NCBI GenBank assembly: GCA_002315625.1
Contig: DCHH01000019.1
Span: 16,956-34,156 of the forward strand
Direction: 5' to 3'
DNA length: 17,201 nt
From: Bacteroidales bacterium UBA1757
GTDB taxonomy: Bacteria; Bacteroidota; Bacteroidia; Bacteroidales; UBA1402
The notes under the pieces were generated by a model. That model made no database searches. It had not been told where the DNA came from and saw only the letters and a list, made by a program, of their open reading frames with translations. Below are positions 1 through 7,034 of this stretch, piece by piece. The position numbers and the translations under genes are program-made. The first letter of the stretch is position 1. Every line of letters starts with the position of its first letter.

Positions 1-1172
1 GCGAAACTTGAGCTGATGCCCAACATTCTTGCAAACACCGGCATGATAGCGATGAAAGCCAGGAAAATTGAACCCGGAAGGGTAATCCTTGACATGATTG
101 TATCCAGATAGTCAGCCGTCTTCTTACCAGGCTTCACACCCGGGATGAAACCGCCGTTGCGCTTCATGTCCTCAGCCATCTGCTGCGGATTGATTGTAAT
201 GGCAGTATAGAAGTAGGTGAAGATGATAATCATGATGGCATAGATACAATTATACCAGAAGCCGTTCATGTCTGTCATAATGCGCCAGAAGTTGCTGCCG
301 CCGTCAGTCGAGAAACGCATGAACATCAGAGGTAAAAACATCAGAGCCTGAGCAAAGATGATAGGCATAACGCCGGCTGCATTCACCTTGAGAGGGATGT
401 ACTGGCGCACACCGCCATACTGCTTGTTGCCAACAACGCGCTTCGCATATTGCACGGGCACCTTGCGGGTAGCCTGCACAAGTGCAATGGCTGCAATGGT
501 AACTGCAAGCAGGAGAAGGATTTCGACCAGGAACATGATCAGACCACCGGAAGCAGCTTCCAGACGGTTTGCAAACTCCTGAACCAAAGCCTGCGGCAGG
601 CGGGCGATGATACCAATAAGGATGATCATCGAAATACCGTTTCCGATACCCTTGTCGGTGATACGCTCACCAAGCCACAGCACAAACATGCTGCCCGAGG
701 CAAGGAGGATGACCGACGAGAGTCTGAACCAGAAACCTGCAGGAAGGGGAACTCCCTGAGCATTCAGGTTAGCAAGGAAAGCGGGGCCTTGGATGATAAG
801 CACCAGAACCGTCAGATAACGGGTATATTGGTTGAGCTTACGACGACCGCTCTCGCCTTCACGCTGCAACTTCTGGAAGTAAGGAACGGCAATGCCCAAC
901 AATTGTATCACGATGGATGCCGAGATGTAAGGCATAATACCCAGTCCAAAGACAGAGGCATTCGAGAATGCACCGCCGGTAAACATATCAAGCAGCGACA
1001 TGATACCTTCGCTCGTCTGTGAGCGGAGCCCTGTCAGCATACCTGGGTCGATACCGGGAAGCACCACGAACGAACCGAAACGGAACACAGCCACAAAAAG
1101 GAGGGTCGTGAGCAAACGGTCGCGCAGCTCTTCTATCTTCCAGATATTCTTTAAAGTTTCAATGAATTTCAT
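1..1172 (-). CDS. secY: Preprotein translocase subunit SecY (3' end beyond window)
   Basis: SecY is the membrane channel of the Sec translocon; it moves unfolded exported proteins across, and membrane proteins into, the inner membrane. The reading frame opens with ATG at 1172 (MKFIETLKNIWKIEELRDR) and stays open to the window edge, giving 390 codons. Bacteroidales SecY is about 445 residues, so roughly the last 55 are missing. Repeated hydrophobic segments fit the ten-helix fold. Visible family stretches include FGLGIMPYISASIVIQL (second helix and pore region), QREGESGRRKLNQYTRYLT (cytoplasmic loop) and GFIPGVKPGKKTADYLD (ribosome-contact loop region). The gene follows rplO after 37 nt, its usual place at the end of the spc section, so it is co-transcribed with ribosomal proteins. 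That spacer holds a 6-bp inverted repeat (CGATTG 1174-1179, CAATCG 1195-1200) of unknown meaning. No SD is seen. Confidence 0.97.
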   Translation of the reverse strand, partial: MKFIETLKNIWKIEELRDRLLTTLLFVAVFRFGSFVVLPGIDPGMLTGLRSQTSEGIMSLLDMFTGGAFSNASVFGLGIMPYISASIVIQLLGIAVPYFQKLQREGESGRRKLNQYTRYLTVLVLIIQGPAFLANLNAQGVPLPAGFWFRLSSVILLASGSMFVLWLGERITDKGIGNGISMIILIGIIARLPQALVQEFANRLEAASGGLIMFLVEILLLLAVTIAAIALVQATRKVPVQYAKRVVGNKQYGGVRQYIPLKVNAAGVMPIIFAQALMFLPLMFMRFSTDGGSNFWRIMTDMNGFWYNCIYAIMIIIFTYFYTAITINPQQMAEDMKRNGGFIPGVKPGKKTADYLDTIMSRITLPGSIFLAFIAIMPVFARMLGISSSF

Positions 1173-1209
1173 TCGATTGTTCTTAAAAGGTTATCAATCG
1201 GGGTGATGA

Positions 1210-1674
1210 TTAAGCTTCCTCAACCGGGGCACCGAGAACGATGGCCTTACCGCCAGCAGCTTCAATAGCCTTGATGGCTGTGGCTGAGAATGCATCAGCT
1301 GTAATCTCGATAGCTGCGGTCAGCTGACCGTTAGCAAGTATCTTTACAAGCTGAGTAGCGTTAATATAACCAGCCTCCTGAAGCACATCGGGATCAATCT
1401 TCGTGATGCCCTTGTCGGCCATAGCCTGGAGGGTAGAGATGTTGATAGCCTTGTACTCAATACGGTTGATGTTCTTGAATCCGAACTTCGGCAGACGACG
1501 CTGCAGAGGCATCTGACCACCTTCAAAACCAATCTTCTTATGATAGCCGGAGCGAGACTTGGCACCCTTGTGACCCCTTGTTGACGTTCCGCCCTTACCC
1601 GAACCCGGGCCGCGACCGATACGCTTGCTGTCCTTATTGGAGCCAGCTGCCGGTTTCAAATTACTTAAGTCCAT
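1210..1674 (-). CDS. rplO: 50S ribosomal protein L15
   Basis: L15 (uL15) is a large-subunit protein that binds 23S rRNA and enters during late 50S assembly. The 154-residue product has the expected basic, glycine-rich N-terminal extension (about residues 18-43, with RIGRGPGSGKGGTSTRGHKG), followed by GFEGGQMPLQRRLPKFGF at 49-66. The C-terminal globular part ends with the alanine-rich AAGGKAIVL. Length is normal to slightly long for Bacteroidales. The ATG at 1674 lies 4 nt after the rpmD stop, so the pair is probably translationally coupled; secY follows. No SD precedes it, as is usual in this phylum. Confidence 0.98.
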   Translation of the reverse strand: MDLSNLKPAAGSNKDSKRIGRGPGSGKGGTSTRGHKGAKSRSGYHKKIGFEGGQMPLQRRLPKFGFKNINRIEYKAINISTLQAMADKGITKIDPDVLQEAGYINATQLVKILANGQLTAAIEITADAFSATAIKAIEAAGGKAIVLGAPVEEA

Positions 1675-1678
1675 AATA

Positions 1679-1858
1679 TCAATCTTCTACAATTTTCACT
1701 AAGTGGTTAATTTTGTTGACCATGCCAAGGATAGCCGGAGTGGCTTCCTTCTCAACAACCTGGTTCATTCTTTTCAGACCAAGTGAATCGAGGGTCTTTT
1801 TCTGTACAGCAGGAGCACCGATGCGGCTCTTTATCTGTTTGATCTTGATAACTGCCAT
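1679..1858 (-). CDS. rpmD: 50S ribosomal protein L30
   Basis: This is a short 59-residue protein, easy to miss in an ORF list. It begins MAVIKIKQIKSRIGAPAVQK and ends NHLVKIVED before TGA at 1679-1681. L30 (uL30) is a small globular protein of the 50S subunit near 5S rRNA. The Kx2Qx2S-RIG start and the central LGLKRMNQVVE stretch are typical. It sits between rpsE (6 nt gap) and rplO (4 nt gap), which is the standard spc order rpsE-rpmD-rplO. The unusually close spacing on both sides suggests coupled translation. The call rests on direct translation of the minus strand plus synteny. Confidence 0.96.
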   Translation of the reverse strand: MAVIKIKQIKSRIGAPAVQKKTLDSLGLKRMNQVVEKEATPAILGMVNKINHLVKIVED

Positions 1859-1864
1859 GATAAT

Positions 1865-2383
1865 TTATCCTTTAAAAACACGTTCAACAGAAATACCGCG
1901 GGTCTTGGCGACCTGATAGGCATCACGCATCTGGCCGAGAGCCATAACGGTAGCCTTCACCAGGTTGTGGGGGTTCGACGAACCCTTTGACTTGGCAAGC
2001 ACGTCGGTAATACCTACACTCTCGAGGACGGCACGCATAGCACCACCAGCCTTGACACCGGTACCGTGAGATGCCGGAATCAGGATGACCTGAGCACCAC
2101 CGAAATGACATTCCTGAGCGTGGGGAATTGTACCCTTGAGCACCGGAACACGGATAAGGTTCTTCTTGGCAGCTTCAGTACCCTTGGAGATGGCTGCGGT
2201 GACTTCACCAGCCTTACCCAGACCATAACCGATGATACCATCTTCATTGCCGACCACTACGATGGCAGCGAAACTGAAGGCACGACCACCCTTTGTAACC
2301 TTGGTCACGCGGTTGATGGCCACCAATCTTTCTTTCAATTCCAAGTCGTTGGTTGACTTGACTCTATTCATTTGTACTGCCAT
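1865..2383 (-). CDS. rpsE: 30S ribosomal protein S5
   Basis: S5 (uS5) is a small-subunit protein on the solvent side that helps form the mRNA entry channel and influences decoding accuracy. The 172-residue product shows the N-terminal double-stranded-RNA-binding-like part (ELKERLVAINRVTKVTKGGR, then VVVGNEDGIIGYGLGKAGEV). The C-terminal domain carries GTGVKAGGAMRAVLESVG and KSKGSSNPHNLVKA. Two in-frame ATGs occur near the start (MAVQM). The outer one at 2383 is preferred because it matches the usual length and sits 5 nt after the rplR stop. The gene lies between rplR and rpmD as expected. Confidence 0.98.
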   Translation of the reverse strand: MAVQMNRVKSTNDLELKERLVAINRVTKVTKGGRAFSFAAIVVVGNEDGIIGYGLGKAGEVTAAISKGTEAAKKNLIRVPVLKGTIPHAQECHFGGAQVILIPASHGTGVKAGGAMRAVLESVGITDVLAKSKGSSNPHNLVKATVMALGQMRDAYQVAKTRGISVERVFKG

Positions 2384-2388
2384 AGTGC

Positions 2389-2733
2389 TTAAAAATTAAG
2401 ACCGCTCTTACGTGCGGCGTCTGCCAATTCTTTAATTCTGCCGTGGTAGAGATAGCCGTTACGGTCGAAAACTACGGTGTTGATACCGGCTTCCTGAGCG
2501 TTCTTGGCTGCCATTTCTCCAACCTTGATGGCCTGATCCTTCTTGCCGACCTTCTCTTCAATCTTCAGAGATGAAGCCGATGCAAGGGTCTTACCAGCCT
2601 TATCGTCAACAAACTGGACATAAATCTGCTTGTTGCTGCGGAACACGGTCATACGGGGGCGTTCGGCGGTGCCGAGGACCTTCGAGCGGACGCGTGCTTT
2701 GATTTTTATTCTTCTGATTTCTTTCGTTGTCAT
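2389..2733 (-). CDS. rplR: 50S ribosomal protein L18
   Basis: L18 (uL18) binds 5S rRNA and, with L5, helps dock it on the large subunit. The 114-residue product has the basic N-terminus (TTKEIRRIKIKARVRSKVLG), the RPRMTVFRSNKQIYVQFVDD strand region and the C-terminal YHGRIKELADAARKSGLNF signature. Length is normal. It starts 22 nt after the rplF stop and ends 5 nt before rpsE. No SD is visible. Confidence 0.98.
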   Translation of the reverse strand: MTTKEIRRIKIKARVRSKVLGTAERPRMTVFRSNKQIYVQFVDDKAGKTLASASSLKIEEKVGKKDQAIKVGEMAAKNAQEAGINTVVFDRNGYLYHGRIKELADAARKSGLNF

Positions 2734-2755
2734 AATCTAAGCTCTTTTAAGGTGA

Positions 2756-3313
2756 TTACTTCTTGGCGGCAGACTTACCGGCCTTGCGGCGAACGATTTC
2801 GCCTTCAAAGCGGACACCCTTGCCCTTGTAAGGTTCAGGCTTACGGAACGAACGGATCTTGGCGCAAAGCTGGCCAAGAAGCTGCTTGTCGCAAGACTCG
2901 AAATAAAGCATCGGGTTCTTGTTACGCTCAGTCTTGGTTTCTACCTTAATCTGCTCGGGCAGTACCATCCAGATTTCATGGGTATAACCCAGAGCCAGTT
3001 TCAGAACCTGACCTTCGTTAGTGGCGCGGTAACCGACACCGACCAGTTCCTGAGCTTTCTTGAAACCTTCTGATACGCCTACAACCATATTATGAATCAA
3101 CGCACGGTAAAGTCCATGAAGAGCGCGATGCTCCTTGTCGTCAGACGGACGGGTCACATGAATCTGACCGTCTTCCATCTTGACAGTGATGTCAGGATTG
3201 ACCTGCTGGGTAAGGGTACCCTTGGGACCTTTGACCGTTACTAAGTTATCAGCATTTACTGTTACAGTTACGCCTGCGGGGATCGCAATCGGCAATTTTC
3301 CTATTCTTGACAT
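2756..3313 (-). CDS. rplF: 50S ribosomal protein L6
   Basis: L6 (uL6) sits near the GTPase-associated centre and sarcin-ricin loop of the 50S subunit. The open frame extends upstream to 3355, but that start would overlap rpsH. The family start MSRIGKLPIAIPAGVTV corresponds to ATG 3313, giving 185 residues, the normal length. The two duplicated L6 folds are visible (about 1-82 and 83-175). The C-terminal signature RKPEPYKGKGVRF lies at 157-169, followed by a lysine-rich tail. This gene is odd in one respect: a strong SD (AAGGAGGAG at 3319-3327) lies 5 nt before the ATG, while its neighbours have none. That SD also supports the chosen start. Confidence 0.97.
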   Translation of the reverse strand: MSRIGKLPIAIPAGVTVTVNADNLVTVKGPKGTLTQQVNPDITVKMEDGQIHVTRPSDDKEHRALHGLYRALIHNMVVGVSEGFKKAQELVGVGYRATNEGQVLKLALGYTHEIWMVLPEQIKVETKTERNKNPMLYFESCDKQLLGQLCAKIRSFRKPEPYKGKGVRFEGEIVRRKAGKSAAKK

Positions 3314-3318
3314 AATTG

Positions 3319-3327
3319 CTCCTCCTT
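3319..3327 (-). promoter_or_regulatory. Strong Shine-Dalgarno sequence before rplF
   Basis: Read on the minus strand, the rpsH-rplF spacer contains AAGGAGGAG five nucleotides before the rplF ATG. This closely complements the usual 16S rRNA 3' end. It fixes the rplF start at 3313 and rules out the longer frame. It stands out because almost no other gene in this window has a recognisable SD. The GGAGAGGAG before rplE lies inside the rplX coding end and may be incidental. Confidence 0.7.
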
Positions 3328-3329
3328 CA

Positions 3330-3728
3330 TTAATAGATGTAACACAAAACTTCACCGCCGAGCTTCAGGTCGGCAGCTTCTTTATCGGTCATGACACCTT
3401 TCGAAGTTGAAAGGATGGCAATGCCGAGGCCGTTCAAAACGCGGGGCATCTCACGATAACCCACATAGTGACGCAAGCCGGGACGGGAAACGCGCTCCAA
3501 TGACTTGATGGCGTTCACTTTGGTAGCAGGGTCGTATTTCAAGGCAATCTTGATGTTGCCCTGGGGTCCGACCTCTTCCTCGAACTTGTAGTTCAGGATG
3601 TAACCCTTCTGAAAAAGGATCTTGGTGATCTCTTTTTTCAAATTCGACGCGGGAACCTCCACAACACGGTGGTTGGCCATGATGGCGTTCCGCAACCTTG
3701 TCAGATAATCTGCAATAGGATCTGTCAT
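3330..3728 (-). CDS. rpsH: 30S ribosomal protein S8
   Basis: S8 (uS8) is a primary 16S rRNA binder in the central domain and, in enterobacteria, the translational repressor of the spc operon. The 132-residue product starts MTDPIADYLTRLRNAIMANH. Its conserved C-terminal domain carries RPGLRHYVGYREMPRVLNGL, then ILSTSKGVMTDKEA and the closing GGEVLCYIY. Length is normal. It follows rpsN after an 81-nt spacer containing two small hairpins and precedes rplF by 16 nt. Whether S8 autoregulates the cluster in Bacteroidetes cannot be told from this sequence. Confidence 0.98.
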   Translation of the reverse strand: MTDPIADYLTRLRNAIMANHRVVEVPASNLKKEITKILFQKGYILNYKFEEEVGPQGNIKIALKYDPATKVNAIKSLERVSRPGLRHYVGYREMPRVLNGLGIAILSTSKGVMTDKEAADLKLGGEVLCYIY

Positions 3729-3747
3729 AAACTTTGATTTAAATTGA

Positions 3748-3793
3748 TCCGGCTGTTCCGGACAATATTTAACACTAAGTGATCGATAATCAC
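3748..3793 (-). other. Two small hairpins in the rpsN-rpsH spacer
   Basis: The 81-nt spacer 3729-3809 holds two perfect 5-bp inverted repeats, each with a 5-nt loop: TCCGG/CCGGA (3748-3752 and 3758-3762) and GTGAT/ATCAC (3779-3783 and 3789-3793). Neither is followed by a U-run on the minus strand, so they are not obvious terminators. They could be RNA processing or translation-control elements. Stems this short also arise by chance, so this is an observation, not a functional claim. Confidence 0.3.
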
Positions 3794-3809
3794 GGATAAA
3801 GGATAATGC

Positions 3810-4079
3810 TTACCAGCTTGCCTTCTTCACCCCGGGGATGAGTCCATGGGAGGCCATTTCACGGAAATCGATGCGTGAGATGCCAAACTGCCTCATGTAA
3901 CCCTTTGGACGGCCGCTCAGCTTGCAACGATTGTGGTAGCGGGTCGGGCAAGAATTCTTGGGCAGGTCCTGGAGAGCCTCATAGTTGCCTTCTGCCTTGA
4001 GTTGTTTACGCTTTTCAGCATAGCGCTCAATCAGATAAGCACGTCTGACCTCGCGGGCTTTCATTGATTGTTTTGCCAT
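3810..4079 (-). CDS. rpsN: 30S ribosomal protein S14, zinc-free type
   Basis: S14 (uS14) binds the head of the 30S subunit and is needed for late small-subunit assembly. The 89-residue product is the long C-minus form. It has only Cys44 and Cys52 and lacks the two CxxC pairs of the 61-residue zinc form, so it should not depend on zinc. The conserved C-terminal half reads CKLSGRPKGYMRQFGISRI (52-70), then FREMASHGLIPGVKKASW. It lies between rplE (19-nt gap) and rpsH, the normal spc position. No SD is present; the leader is A/U-rich. Confidence 0.98.
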   Translation of the reverse strand: MAKQSMKAREVRRAYLIERYAEKRKQLKAEGNYEALQDLPKNSCPTRYHNRCKLSGRPKGYMRQFGISRIDFREMASHGLIPGVKKASW

Positions 4080-4098
4080 AACGTACTTTGTTGTTTAG

Positions 4099-4641
4099 TT
4101 ATTTTTTAAAAGGCAGGCCGAATTCACGCAGAAGGGCATAACCCTCTTCGTCAGTTCTGGCGCTGGTTACCATTGTGATATTCATACCCATCAGACGCTC
4201 GATGTTATCGATGTTGATTTCCGGGAAGATAATCTGTTCCTGAATACCCAGAGTGTAGTTGCCACGGCCGTCAAGCTTTCCGGCAATACCCTTGAAGTCA
4301 CGGATACGGGGCAGAGCAACGCGGACGAGCTTCTCGAGGAATTCGTACATGTGGTCGCCACGGAGAGTCACCATAACACCTACCGGCATTTTCTTACGGA
4401 GGTGGAAGTTGGCAATATCCTTGCGGGAGATAGTTGCAACAGCCTTCTGACCGGTGATGGTAGTAAGCTCGGCAATAGCGGTGTCAATGAGTTTCTTGTC
4501 GTTGACGGCGATGCCGACACCACGGTTGATGACAATCTTCTTGAGCTTGGGCACCTGCATGACTGTGGTATAGCCAAACTCCTTGGTCAACAGAGGAACG
4601 ATACGCTCCCTGTAGTCATTTCTGTAACTGGCGGTATTCAT
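4099..4641 (-). CDS. rplE: 50S ribosomal protein L5
   Basis: L5 (uL5) binds 5S rRNA and forms an intersubunit bridge in the central protuberance. The 180-residue product shows the family landmarks PKLKKIVINRGVG (31-43), PRIRDFKG (111-118), GNYTLGIQEQ (127-136) and TDEE (163-166), and ends GLPFKK. Its ATG overlaps the rplX stop by one base (TAATG at 4639-4643), a classic translational coupling arrangement. A purine-rich GGAGAGGAG lies inside the last rplX codons and might act as an SD, but it also encodes L24 residues. Confidence 0.98.
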   Translation of the reverse strand: MNTASYRNDYRERIVPLLTKEFGYTTVMQVPKLKKIVINRGVGIAVNDKKLIDTAIAELTTITGQKAVATISRKDIANFHLRKKMPVGVMVTLRGDHMYEFLEKLVRVALPRIRDFKGIAGKLDGRGNYTLGIQEQIIFPEINIDNIERLMGMNITMVTSARTDEEGYALLREFGLPFKK

Positions 4642-4961
4642 TACTTGATCTCCTCTCCTGAAATTTTGGAAACACGGACTAACTTACCCTCTTCGTTACG
4701 AACACGTCCGACGCGGGTCGGCTTACCGGACTTGGGGTCAAGCGGGTTGAGGTTCGAAATATGCACAGAGGCTTCTTTCTTGACAATGCCGCCTTGCGGG
4801 CTCTTGGCATTGGGCTTGGTATGCTTCGACACCATGTTGACTCCCTCAACGATGGCACGCTGCTTTTCGGGATCGACACTCAGTACGCGACCGGTCTTGC
4901 CCTTGTCTTCGCCGGCGTTTACAAATACGGTGTCACCTTTCTTGATATGTAACTTGCTCAT
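4641..4961 (-). CDS. rplX: 50S ribosomal protein L24
   Basis: L24 (uL24) is an assembly-initiating 23S rRNA binder near the peptide exit tunnel. The 106-residue product has an N-terminal KOW motif (about 9-29, GDTVFVNAGEDKGKTGRVLS), then the conserved EGVNMVSKHTKPNAKSPQGG. Length is normal for Bacteroidetes. It starts 18 nt after rplN and its stop overlaps the rplE start by one base. No SD is visible upstream. Confidence 0.98.
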   Translation of the reverse strand: MSKLHIKKGDTVFVNAGEDKGKTGRVLSVDPEKQRAIVEGVNMVSKHTKPNAKSPQGGIVKKEASVHISNLNPLDPKSGKPTRVGRVRNEEGKLVRVSKISGEEIK

Positions 4962-4979
4962 TTTTGTAAAATCTGATGA

Positions 4980-5345
4980 TTAAAGTACTTCCGGAGCCAG
5001 GGAAACGATCTTCATGTTGGTGGCACGAAGTTCACGGGCGACCGGTCCGAAGATACGGCTGCCGCGGATTTCGTCAGAATTGGTCAGCATGACGCAAGCG
5101 TTGTCGTCGAAACGGATATATGAACCGTCGGCGCGCTTGATTTCCTTCTTAGTACGGACAACGACCGCCTTTGAGACGGCACCTTTCTTGAATTCACTGG
5201 AAGGGATAACCTTCTTGACAGCAACGACAATAACGTCACCAACGGTGGCGTAACGCTTGCCGGTACCGCCCAAAACACGGATGCAGAGGACTTCCTTGGC
5301 ACCGCTGTTATCGGCTACATTGAGCCTGGTTTCAGTCTGTATCAT
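4980..5345 (-). CDS. rplN: 50S ribosomal protein L14
   Basis: L14 (uL14) lies at the subunit interface, contacts 16S rRNA, and is the docking site for the silencing factor RsfS in other bacteria. The 121-residue product begins MIQTETRLNVADNSGAKEV, with ADNSGAK at 11-17. It continues with GDVIVVAVKKVIPSSEFKKG and ends in the conserved SLAPEVL. Length is normal. The gene starts 2 nt after the rpsQ stop, so the two are very likely coupled. Confidence 0.98.
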   Translation of the reverse strand: MIQTETRLNVADNSGAKEVLCIRVLGGTGKRYATVGDVIVVAVKKVIPSSEFKKGAVSKAVVVRTKKEIKRADGSYIRFDDNACVMLTNSDEIRGSRIFGPVARELRATNMKIVSLAPEVL

Positions 5346-5347
5346 AA

Positions 5348-5602
5348 TTACTTGGCTCTTTCAATGATTTCAACTAATCTCCATCTTTTGGTCTTGCTCA
5401 ACGGACGGGTCTCCATGATGCGCACGGTATCGCCGACGTTGCAGTCATTCTTTTCGTCATGAGCATAGAACTTCTTGGTCTTGCTGACGAACTTGTGGTA
5501 GATAGGGTGTTTCTCTTTGAAACGGGCAGCCACAATGATGGTCTTGTCGCCTTTGTTGCTAATGACAACACCTTGTCTTTCTTTTCTTAAATTCCTTTCC
5601 AT
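5348..5602 (-). CDS. rpsQ: 30S ribosomal protein S17
   Basis: S17 (uS17) is a primary 16S rRNA binder with an OB fold, important in early 30S assembly. The open frame extends upstream to 5641 but would overlap rpmC. The family start MERNLRKERQG at ATG 5602 gives 84 residues, the usual size, and leaves a 7-nt gap to rpmC. The S17 signature GDTVRIMETRPLSKTKRW lies at 57-74. It sits in the standard S10-cluster order rplP-rpmC-rpsQ-rplN. Confidence 0.97.
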   Translation of the reverse strand: MERNLRKERQGVVISNKGDKTIIVAARFKEKHPIYHKFVSKTKKFYAHDEKNDCNVGDTVRIMETRPLSKTKRWRLVEIIERAK

Positions 5603-5609
5603 CAGACTA

Positions 5610-5813
5610 TTAATTAGCTTGTTCCTGAATATTACGTTCATTGACGATGGTCTTCAAACGAGCAATAAGCCTGCGGGTAGCCTGAATCTGCATCGGGTTG
5701 TCCAGCGGAGATATGCTATGCTGCAGTTTGAGCGAGGTCAGATTGTTCTCTTCTGCCTCGATGCGCTCCAAGAGTTCCTTGGTAGTCAGCTCTCTAACTT
5801 CTTTAATCTTCAT
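5610..5813 (-). CDS. rpmC: 50S ribosomal protein L29
   Basis: L29 (uL29) is a small helical protein at the exit-tunnel rim that contributes to the docking site for trigger factor and SRP. The 67-residue product is predicted to be two long helices: MKIKEVRELTTKELLERIEA, then ATRRLIARLKTIVNERN near the C-terminus. Its start is 5 nt after the rplP stop and its stop is 7 nt before rpsQ. Sequence and position agree, so the call is secure despite the small size. Confidence 0.97.
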   Translation of the reverse strand: MKIKEVRELTTKELLERIEAEENNLTSLKLQHSISPLDNPMQIQATRRLIARLKTIVNERNIQEQAN

Positions 5814-5818
5814 AAGGC

Positions 5819-6250
5819 TTATACATTTTGAGATTCGTCATAGTCTCGTCTCACAACGAGTTTTGTCTTAACGGGCAGTTTCTGGGCTCCAAGACGAAGG
5901 GCCTCTCTTGCGATTTCGGCGGAAACACCGTCGATTTCAATCATGATTCTGCCAGGAGTGATGGGGCAAATGTACCCTTCCACGTTACCTTTACCTTTAC
6001 CCATACGTACATCGAGGGGCTTCTTGGTGTAAGGCTTGTCCGGGAAGATGCGGATCCAAATCTGACCCTGACGTTGCATGTAACGGGTTACTGCGATACG
6101 AGCAGCTTCAATCTGCGGAGCGGTAAGCCATTTGTTCTCCAACGTTTTAATACCAAACGAACCGAAAGCCAGCTGGTTGCCACGCTGGGCATTGCCTCTC
6201 ATGCGGCCTTTTTGCGGTCTGCGGTATTTTGTTCTTTTCGGTTGTAACAT
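5819..6250 (-). CDS. rplP: 50S ribosomal protein L16
   Basis: L16 (uL16) is a late-assembly protein that helps organise the peptidyl-transferase and A-site region of the 50S subunit. The 143-residue product opens with the typical MLQPKRTKYRRPQKGRMRG. It carries RIFPDKPYTKKPLDVRMGKG and GNVEGYICPITPGRIMIEI, and ends LPVKTKLVVRRDYDESQNV. Length is normal. It lies 12 nt after rpsC. A nearly full-length opposite-strand frame (5828-6247) is a codon-bias shadow. Confidence 0.98.
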   Translation of the reverse strand: MLQPKRTKYRRPQKGRMRGNAQRGNQLAFGSFGIKTLENKWLTAPQIEAARIAVTRYMQRQGQIWIRIFPDKPYTKKPLDVRMGKGKGNVEGYICPITPGRIMIEIDGVSAEIAREALRLGAQKLPVKTKLVVRRDYDESQNV

Positions 6251-6262
6251 CTTATGTCAAGC

Positions 6263-7030
6263 TTAACGGTTATTATTATTGTTTGTTCTTTTCTTGCGGA
6301 AACCGCCTCTTCTGTCGCGGTTGTCGCGGTCGCGGCGCTCTCCGTTCATAGCGGGACGGCCATTGTCCTTGGTAGCGGCGAACTGGGGAGCCAGATCAGC
6401 CTTACCATAAACCTCACCACGGCAAATCCACACCTTGATACCAAGCAGACCGACCTTGGTCAGAGCCTCGGCCAGAGCGTAGTCGATGTCGGCGCGGAAG
6501 GTATGCAGCGGAGTACGGCCTTCCTTGAACATTTCAGTACGTGCAATTTCAGCACCGTTCAGACGACCGGAAATCTGGACCTTGATACCCTCAGCACCCA
6601 TACGCATAGTAGAAGCGATGGCCAGCTTGATGGCACGGCGATAGGCAATCTTGCCTTCGACCTTGCGGGCGATATCCTGTGCGACGATGTTAGCATCCAG
6701 TTCGGGACGCTTCACTTCGAAGACATTGATCTGAACGTCCTTGTTTGCAGTATATTGCTTCACTTCCTCCTTGAGCTTGTCGATATCCTCACCAGCCTTG
6801 CCGATGATAACACCGGGGCGAGCAGTGCAGATGGTGATAGTGACGAGCTTAAGGGTTCTTTCAATGACTATACGAGAAACACTTGCCTTTTCCAAGCGGG
6901 TTTTCAGATACTTGCGTATCTTGCTGTCCTCCAACAGAGTGTCTCCATAATTGTCACCACCGTACCAGTTGGACTCCCAACCTTTGATGATACCTAGACG
7001 GTTACTTATCGGATTTACTTTCTGTCCCAT
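6263..7030 (-). CDS. rpsC: 30S ribosomal protein S3 with basic Asn-rich tail
   Basis: S3 (uS3) forms part of the mRNA entry tunnel and contributes to the ribosome's mRNA-unwinding activity. The 255-residue product starts MGQKVNPISNRLGII. A type-II KH domain holds the G-x-x-G loop GKAG at 77-80. The basic residues Arg131, Arg132 and Lys135 match the helicase residues known in E. coli S3. The C-terminal domain includes EGRTPLHTFRADIDYALAEA. After about residue 222 comes a low-complexity, highly charged tail ending in RTNNNNNR, encoded partly by AAT/AAC repeats. It is longer than E. coli S3 and is probably a lineage extension. Confidence 0.98.
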   Translation of the reverse strand: MGQKVNPISNRLGIIKGWESNWYGGDNYGDTLLEDSKIRKYLKTRLEKASVSRIVIERTLKLVTITICTARPGVIIGKAGEDIDKLKEEVKQYTANKDVQINVFEVKRPELDANIVAQDIARKVEGKIAYRRAIKLAIASTMRMGAEGIKVQISGRLNGAEIARTEMFKEGRTPLHTFRADIDYALAEALTKVGLLGIKVWICRGEVYGKADLAPQFAATKDNGRPAMNGERRDRDNRDRRGGFRKKRTNNNNNR

Positions 7031-7034
7031 TTGG

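Noticed and set aside
3314..3355. Longer rplF start at 3355
   Set aside because: It would overlap the end of rpsH, add residues foreign to L6 and ignore the strong SD placed correctly for ATG 3313.
4351..4983. 210-codon plus-strand open frame across rplE and rplX
   Set aside because: Spans two confidently identified minus-strand genes with no independent signal.
5603..5641. Longer rpsQ start at 5641
   Set aside because: It overlaps rpmC; the ATG at 5602 gives the normal S17 N-terminus and length.
6254..6997. 247-codon plus-strand open frame opposite rpsC
   Set aside because: Mirrors the rpsC coding frame and its product is a low-complexity Ser/Thr/Leu mix; a shadow of S3 codon usage.
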